Of a DNA stretch of 33,579 bases, positions 30,065-33,579 are shown piece by piece. The stretch spans positions 1-33,579 of the forward strand of contig CAJMQE010000042.1 in assembly GCA_905215405.1 (NCBI GenBank), in the 5' to 3' direction. The translations under genes and the position numbers were made by a program. The notes below the pieces were generated by a model. It had not been told where the DNA came from, ran no database searches, and saw nothing but the letters and a program-made list of their open reading frames with translations. The DNA comes from an uncultured bacterium (GTDB lineage: Bacteria > Bacillota > Clostridia > Lachnospirales > Lachnospiraceae). How positions within the stretch are numbered: position 1 is the first letter of the stretch; each line of letters starts with the position of its first letter.

Positions 30065-32449
30065 ATGGGTTTATTTACAGACGGATTTAAGTTACTGAAA
30101 AAGGCGAGCGAGCCTTTGTATAAGACACCTAAATCCATTCAGGAAACCATAGAGATTATGGCGGTGGCTGAAAACGGCATTTTTGAAGTAAGCAAAAATA
30201 AGTATTCCAAATGCTACCGCTTTCAGGACATCAATTACACGACAGCAACCGAGGATGAGCAGATTGGTATTTTCGAGAGATACTGTAAGTTCTTAAATTC
30301 GCTGGACTGTAATTATAAGATTACGATCAACAATAAGAACAAAAATATGGATGACCTCCGTGATAAGGTTCTGATTGCTGAGAAAAATGATGGCTTCAAT
30401 AATTACAGAAGAATCTACAATGACATCATTGAGGAGAAGATTATTGAGGGCAGACAGGGGATTGAGCAGGAGAGATACCTGACGATCACGATTGAGAGAA
30501 AGAACTTTGAGGAGGCAAAGGCACAGTTTGCAACCCTTGAGGCAACGATACACAAGGCTTTCATTGAGCTTGGTGCAGAGATTGTACCACTTAATGGAAA
30601 TGAGAGACTGAAAGTGCTCTATGACTATTATCATCTTGGAGATGAGGGCAGTTTTGATTTTGATATCAAAAAGGCTAAGAAGGTCGGGGCAGATTTTAGA
30701 AATGATCTATGTAATGGAATGGTGAAATATTTCCCGGACCATTTTGAGGATGAGAGTAAATTCTGCAAGGCACTTTTTATCAAAAAGTATCCGAGCAGTT
30801 TGTCAGACAGATTCATCAATGAGATTACTTCCCTTCCGGTTCATTCCATCACGAGCATTGATGTGGTGCCTGTGCCAAAGGATTTGACCACAAAGGTGCT
30901 TCAGAAGAAATACCTTGGTATTGAGTCGGATATCATTAAGCAGCAGAGAGTCCGCAATAAGAATAACGATTTTTCTACGGAAATCTCATATGCAAAGAGA
31001 ACGGAGAAAAAGGAGATTGAGGAAATCATGGATGATGTCCGTGAGAATGACCAGTGCCTTTTCTTCGTGGGAGTAACCATTATTCTTATGGCAGTAAGCA
31101 AGAAGGAGCTTGAGAGTGTATGTGAGACTGTGGAGACTATCGGAAAGCGTAACAGCTGCACGATTGATATACACTATTTAAAGCAGAGGGAAGCACTCAA
31201 CACAGCACTTCCGATTGGAGTAAGACAGGTGGAGACAATGCGTACACTTCTTACCCAGTCACTTGCGGTGCTTATGCCATTCAATGTGCAGGAGCTTAAT
31301 GACAGCACCGGAAACTATTATGGTATCAACCAGATCAGTAAGAATGTGAATATCGGCAACAGAAAGAAGCTTATCAACGGAAATGGCTTCGTTTTTGGAG
31401 TGCCGGGTTCCGGTAAATCCTTCTTCTGTAAGATGGAGATGGGCAGCGTATTCTTGTCGGGAGATGATGAAATAATCGTCATAGATCCAATGAACGAATA
31501 CTTTGATATTGCTGAGACTTATGGTGGAACAGTGGTAAATATGTCCACCTACACGGATAACTATGTGAATCCGCTGGAGATGGATGTATGGAGCCTTGAT
31601 CCGAATGATTCCAAGGGAATGGTAAGAGAAAAGGGCGAGTTCATGCTTGGTCTTTGTGAGCAGTGCATCGGTGACAGCTTAAATTCAAGACAGAAGTCAA
31701 TCATCGACCGCTGTGTGAGAAAACTGTATATCGACATTGCAAGGAGCAAAGAGAAGTATATCCCGGTAATGAGTGATTTTTACGATATTCTCATGGCACA
31801 GCCGGAGGACGAGGCAAAAGACATTGCATTGTCTTTGGAACTTTTTGTAAATGGTTCGCTTAACATCTTCAACCACCAGACAAATGTGGATGTGGATAAC
31901 AGATTCACAGTATATGGCATCAGGGACTTAGGTACAGAGCTTAGTCCTATCACAATGCTTGTTATGATGGAGTCCATTCAGAACAGGATTGTTGAGAATG
32001 GTAAGAGAGGCAAGGCAACATGGCTCTATATTGATGAGTTTCACGTCTTACTTAATTCCGAGTACTCTGCAAAATATCTGCAGCAGCTTTGGAAGAAAGT
32101 AAGAAAGCAGGGAGGTCTTTGTACCGGTATCACTCAGAATGTTGTCGATCTGTTGCAGAATTACACAGCAACAACAATGCTTGCAAACTCAGAGTTCGTG
32201 GCACTTTTAAAGCAGGCAAACACGGACAGTTCCAAGATGGCGGAAGTTATCGGGGTATCAGAGGCACAGCTTCGATTCGTAACCAATACTGCATCTGGAA
32301 TGGGACTTATCAAGTGTGGTTCGGTGGTGATTCCATTTGATAATCAGATTAGTAAGGATACAGATTTGTACAGGCTGTATAATACCAACATTCATGAGAA
32401 GATTGCGGAACAGAAGAAAAAGAAGCAATGCTGCAGTGATAACAGATGA
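30065..32449 (+). CDS. virB4: VirB4-family conjugation ATPase (CD1110 type)
   Basis: 794 residues. The N-terminal half (about 1-400) is the CagE/TrbE/VirB4 domain (DINYTTATEDEQIGIFERYCKFLNSLD, FINEITSLPVHSITSIDVVPVP). The ATPase has Walker A GVPGSGKSFF near 445-453 and Walker B TWLYIDEFHVLL near 650, followed by TGITQNVVDLLQ. It powers assembly and transport by the type IV channel. The C-terminus ends in a lysine stretch and CCSDNR; whether these last residues are native or from a junction cannot be told. In relatives an NlpC/P60-type gene follows; here nothing of the transfer set does. Confidence 0.9.
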   Translation: MGLFTDGFKLLKKASEPLYKTPKSIQETIEIMAVAENGIFEVSKNKYSKCYRFQDINYTTATEDEQIGIFERYCKFLNSLDCNYKITINNKNKNMDDLRDKVLIAEKNDGFNNYRRIYNDIIEEKIIEGRQGIEQERYLTITIERKNFEEAKAQFATLEATIHKAFIELGAEIVPLNGNERLKVLYDYYHLGDEGSFDFDIKKAKKVGADFRNDLCNGMVKYFPDHFEDESKFCKALFIKKYPSSLSDRFINEITSLPVHSITSIDVVPVPKDLTTKVLQKKYLGIESDIIKQQRVRNKNNDFSTEISYAKRTEKKEIEEIMDDVRENDQCLFFVGVTIILMAVSKKELESVCETVETIGKRNSCTIDIHYLKQREALNTALPIGVRQVETMRTLLTQSLAVLMPFNVQELNDSTGNYYGINQISKNVNIGNRKKLINGNGFVFGVPGSGKSFFCKMEMGSVFLSGDDEIIVIDPMNEYFDIAETYGGTVVNMSTYTDNYVNPLEMDVWSLDPNDSKGMVREKGEFMLGLCEQCIGDSLNSRQKSIIDRCVRKLYIDIARSKEKYIPVMSDFYDILMAQPEDEAKDIALSLELFVNGSLNIFNHQTNVDVDNRFTVYGIRDLGTELSPITMLVMMESIQNRIVENGKRGKATWLYIDEFHVLLNSEYSAKYLQQLWKKVRKQGGLCTGITQNVVDLLQNYTATTMLANSEFVALLKQANTDSSKMAEVIGVSEAQLRFVTNTASGMGLIKCGSVVIPFDNQISKDTDLYRLYNTNIHEKIAEQKKKKQCCSDNR

Positions 32450-32473
32450 ATTTTTATAGAATCTATAGTATAA

Positions 32474-32504
32474 TCAAGAGGTCGGATGAATATCCGACCT
32501 TGAT
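32474..32504 (+). terminator. Hairpin after virB4
   Basis: GGTCGGAT-GAAT-ATCCGACC is a perfect 8-bp stem, extended by TCAA/TTGA. It lacks a T-run, so it is a weak terminator or a 3'-end stabiliser. Confidence 0.5.
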
Positions 32505-32561
32505 GATAATAAATTAGATATTCCCTGTTTTTAAGAAAAAAGCATATAAGATTCGATATGA

Positions 32562-32738
32562 AAAATAAATAAGGAAGCAGTTCTAAAATGTATCATTTGT
32601 ACCGGAGAACATGTGGCTGGATTTTAAGATATGCATATCGTACACTTTGACGAGAATATGTTGATTGGGGATGCAGCGGACCTGGTTGCATTTATGGAAA
32701 TGTATGGTGTGGAAGCAATTTCCAAGGAATATTTGTAA
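32562..32738 (+). pseudogene. Small gene fragment with in-frame stop
   Basis: Read in one frame it gives KINKEAVLKCIICTGEHVAGF, a TAA at 32625-32627, then DMHIVHFDENMLIGDAADLV and on to a stop at 32736-32738. The C-x-x-C-T-G-E start and the tail resemble a small conserved protein or C-terminal segment common in Lachnospiraceae, though I cannot name it. One base change (TAA from AAA or CAA) would restore it. The second half alone (ATG 32631) is 35 codons without a ribosome-binding site. Probably chromosomal debris near the right edge of the element. Confidence 0.35.
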
Positions 32739-32889
32739 TTATTAGGGAAAAGAAAATTTGAAGTTTTTTAAGTAAATTACAACTCTACGGAGCATAGAAA
32801 CCGCTAAAACTCACCATATTCTACGTTACGTGGGTGTAAATAAACAGTGGGAATTTATACAATGAATCCAGAAAGGAGGACACGAACCT

Positions 32890-33495
32890 ATGGACCAAAT
32901 TAAGATAGGTAAATTTATTGCTGAAGAAAGAAAAGCAAAAAAATATACTCAACGGGAATTGGCAGATAAGCTTAGTATCAGCGATAAAACAATCTCAAAA
33001 TGGGAAAGGGGTAATGGTTTCCCAGAAGTATCATTGTTACTTCCACTTTGCAATGAACTAGAAATTACAGTAAATGAACTTCTATCTGGTGAAAGATTGC
33101 AAGCGATGGATTATAAAAAGAAAGCGGAGGAAAATATGGTGAATTTAGTGAAAGAAGCTCAAGAGAGTAAAAAGAAGATTATAATGTCTGCAATGGTTGG
33201 TGTTTTGGTAATTGTTGCAGCAGTACCTTTATTTGTTGTTGCGGGAATGTTTGAAATGCAGGTATGGACTAGAGTGCTATTGATGGGGATTGGATTTGTA
33301 ATAATGGTAATGGGAATCGCTATTGCATGTGTATTAGACAGAGAAGCAGGAGCCTTTGAATGTCCTGAATGCAAGGAGCGATTTGTTCCTGATATGAAAT
33401 CCTATGTTATGGGACCTCATACAATTACCAAAAGAAAGTTAACTTGTCCAAAATGTGGATGTACAAAATATTGCAAACATGTTTTAACCAGATAA
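32890..33495 (+). CDS. XRE-family regulator with two membrane helices and zinc ribbon
   Basis: 201 residues from ATG 32890 (GAAAGGAGG ahead). N-terminal helix-turn-helix of the XRE/Cro type (about 5-62: YTQRELADKLSISDKTISKWERGNGFPE, then NELLSG). Two hydrophobic helices follow (about 97-117 and 125-145). The C-terminus is a four-Cys zinc ribbon: CPEC (about 160-163) and CPKCGCTKYC. XRE-membrane fusions are common orphan regulators in Clostridia, often beside ABC transporters or small membrane systems. Here the partner would lie outside the window. Not recognisably part of the conjugative element. Confidence 0.8.
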   Translation: MDQIKIGKFIAEERKAKKYTQRELADKLSISDKTISKWERGNGFPEVSLLLPLCNELEITVNELLSGERLQAMDYKKKAEENMVNLVKEAQESKKKIIMSAMVGVLVIVAAVPLFVVAGMFEMQVWTRVLLMGIGFVIMVMGIAIACVLDREAGAFECPECKERFVPDMKSYVMGPHTITKRKLTCPKCGCTKYCKHVLTR

Positions 33496-33497
33496 GG

Positions 33498-33514
33498 TGA
33501 AACTTCCAGTTTCA
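33498..33514 (+). terminator. Short hairpin after the XRE gene
   Basis: TGAAAC-TTCCA-GTTTCA, then TGTTGCTTTT; a plausible weak terminator three bases after the stop codon. Confidence 0.45.
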
Positions 33515-33579
33515 TGTTGCTTTTAATAATTGAGGTAATTTCATAATTCATTTTCGCTCCTTGTGGATAACTTTCGAGA

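Larger units (their letters stand above)
12071..32449 (+). mobile_element. ICE-derived block (clostridial Tn1549/CTn4-like conjugation modules with arsenic cargo)
   Basis: Every gene is on the plus strand and the order DUF6462 - ParM/ParR - lipoprotein - SpaA adhesin - PcfB - VirD4 - Maff2 - VirB6 - DUF4313 - PrgI - VirB4 follows the conserved backbone of clostridial conjugative transposons. Boundaries are approximate: the left is between the lysS terminator and the first small gene, the right between the VirB4 stop and the gene fragment at 32562. No integrase, relaxase, NlpC/P60 protein, primase or sortase is in the window. At least one internal deletion (near 19750) is visible. No convincing att repeats were found. 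It may be decayed or continue beyond the right edge. Confidence 0.75.

Noticed and set aside
32089..32340. Plus-strand frame inside virB4
   Set aside because: Out-of-frame shadow of the conserved Walker B region of VirB4.
11944..32554. Nine-base match ATAAGATTC at 11944-11952 and 32546-32554, considered as att sites flanking the element
   Set aside because: A 9-mer match between AT-rich flanks several hundred bases long is expected by chance, and the surrounding bases diverge quickly.
33418..33551. Minus-strand frame starting at 33551 with AAGGAG ahead (MNYEITSIIKSN...)
   Set aside because: Only about 44 codons, running antisense into the well-supported XRE gene; probably chance, though the ribosome-binding site is good and the start of a broken gene cannot be ruled out.

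Overview
The window reads as a chromosome segment of a low-GC, spore-forming-type Firmicute, most likely a gut Lachnospiraceae (Clostridia). Reasons: AT-rich DNA, strong AAGGAGG ribosome-binding sites, a SleB-type cell-wall hydrolase, gene types common in that family, and an integrative conjugative element (ICE) of the clostridial Tn1549/CTn4 type. Genus is not decidable by eye.

Positions 1-11831 are ordinary chromosome. They hold a SleB-like hydrolase with SH3 domains behind a strong promoter and a perfect WalR-type box, an NfeD/SPFH membrane pair, an ornithine carbamoyltransferase behind ArgR-like operators, a small membrane protein, a 19-bp tandem repeat, birA, a small gene coupled to a tRNA-dihydrouridine synthase, a roughly 290-bp fold-back inverted repeat, an AEC-family transporter, greA and lysS (ending in a strong terminator).

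Positions ~12071-32449 are an ICE-derived block, all on the plus strand. Left part: three tandem DUF6462-like small DNA-binding genes, a ~500-nt highly structured non-coding stretch, several microprotein genes, a ParM-like actin and ParR-like partner, a lipoprotein and a thioester/SpaA-type surface protein. The surface protein lost its C-terminus in an apparent deletion that joined it to a truncated gene before PcfB. Then come PcfB and the VirD4 coupling protein. Cargo follows: a yjdF (azaaromatic) riboswitch with YjdF, two GNAT acetyltransferases, and an arsenic operon (arsR, ArsP-type permease, small thioredoxin, arsC). Type IV secretion genes resume after a structured leader: Maff2 (VirB2-like), VirB6-like, DUF4313-like, PrgI and VirB4. 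No relaxase, integrase, NlpC/P60 lytic protein or intact sortase-anchored adhesin is visible, so the element looks deleted, or continues outside the window.

Positions 32450-33579 hold a hairpin, a small gene fragment with an in-frame stop, and an XRE regulator fused to two membrane helices and a zinc ribbon.

The most novel-looking features are RNA-level. The leader of the microprotein/ParM operon (13052-13595) ends in three mutually exclusive helices, the last of which hides a ribosome-binding site and start codon. A second closed, palindrome-rich leader with a terminator precedes the Maff2 operon (27545-27731), and interleaved complementarity separates prgI from virB4. All RNA structures were paired by eye; none has been computed or searched.
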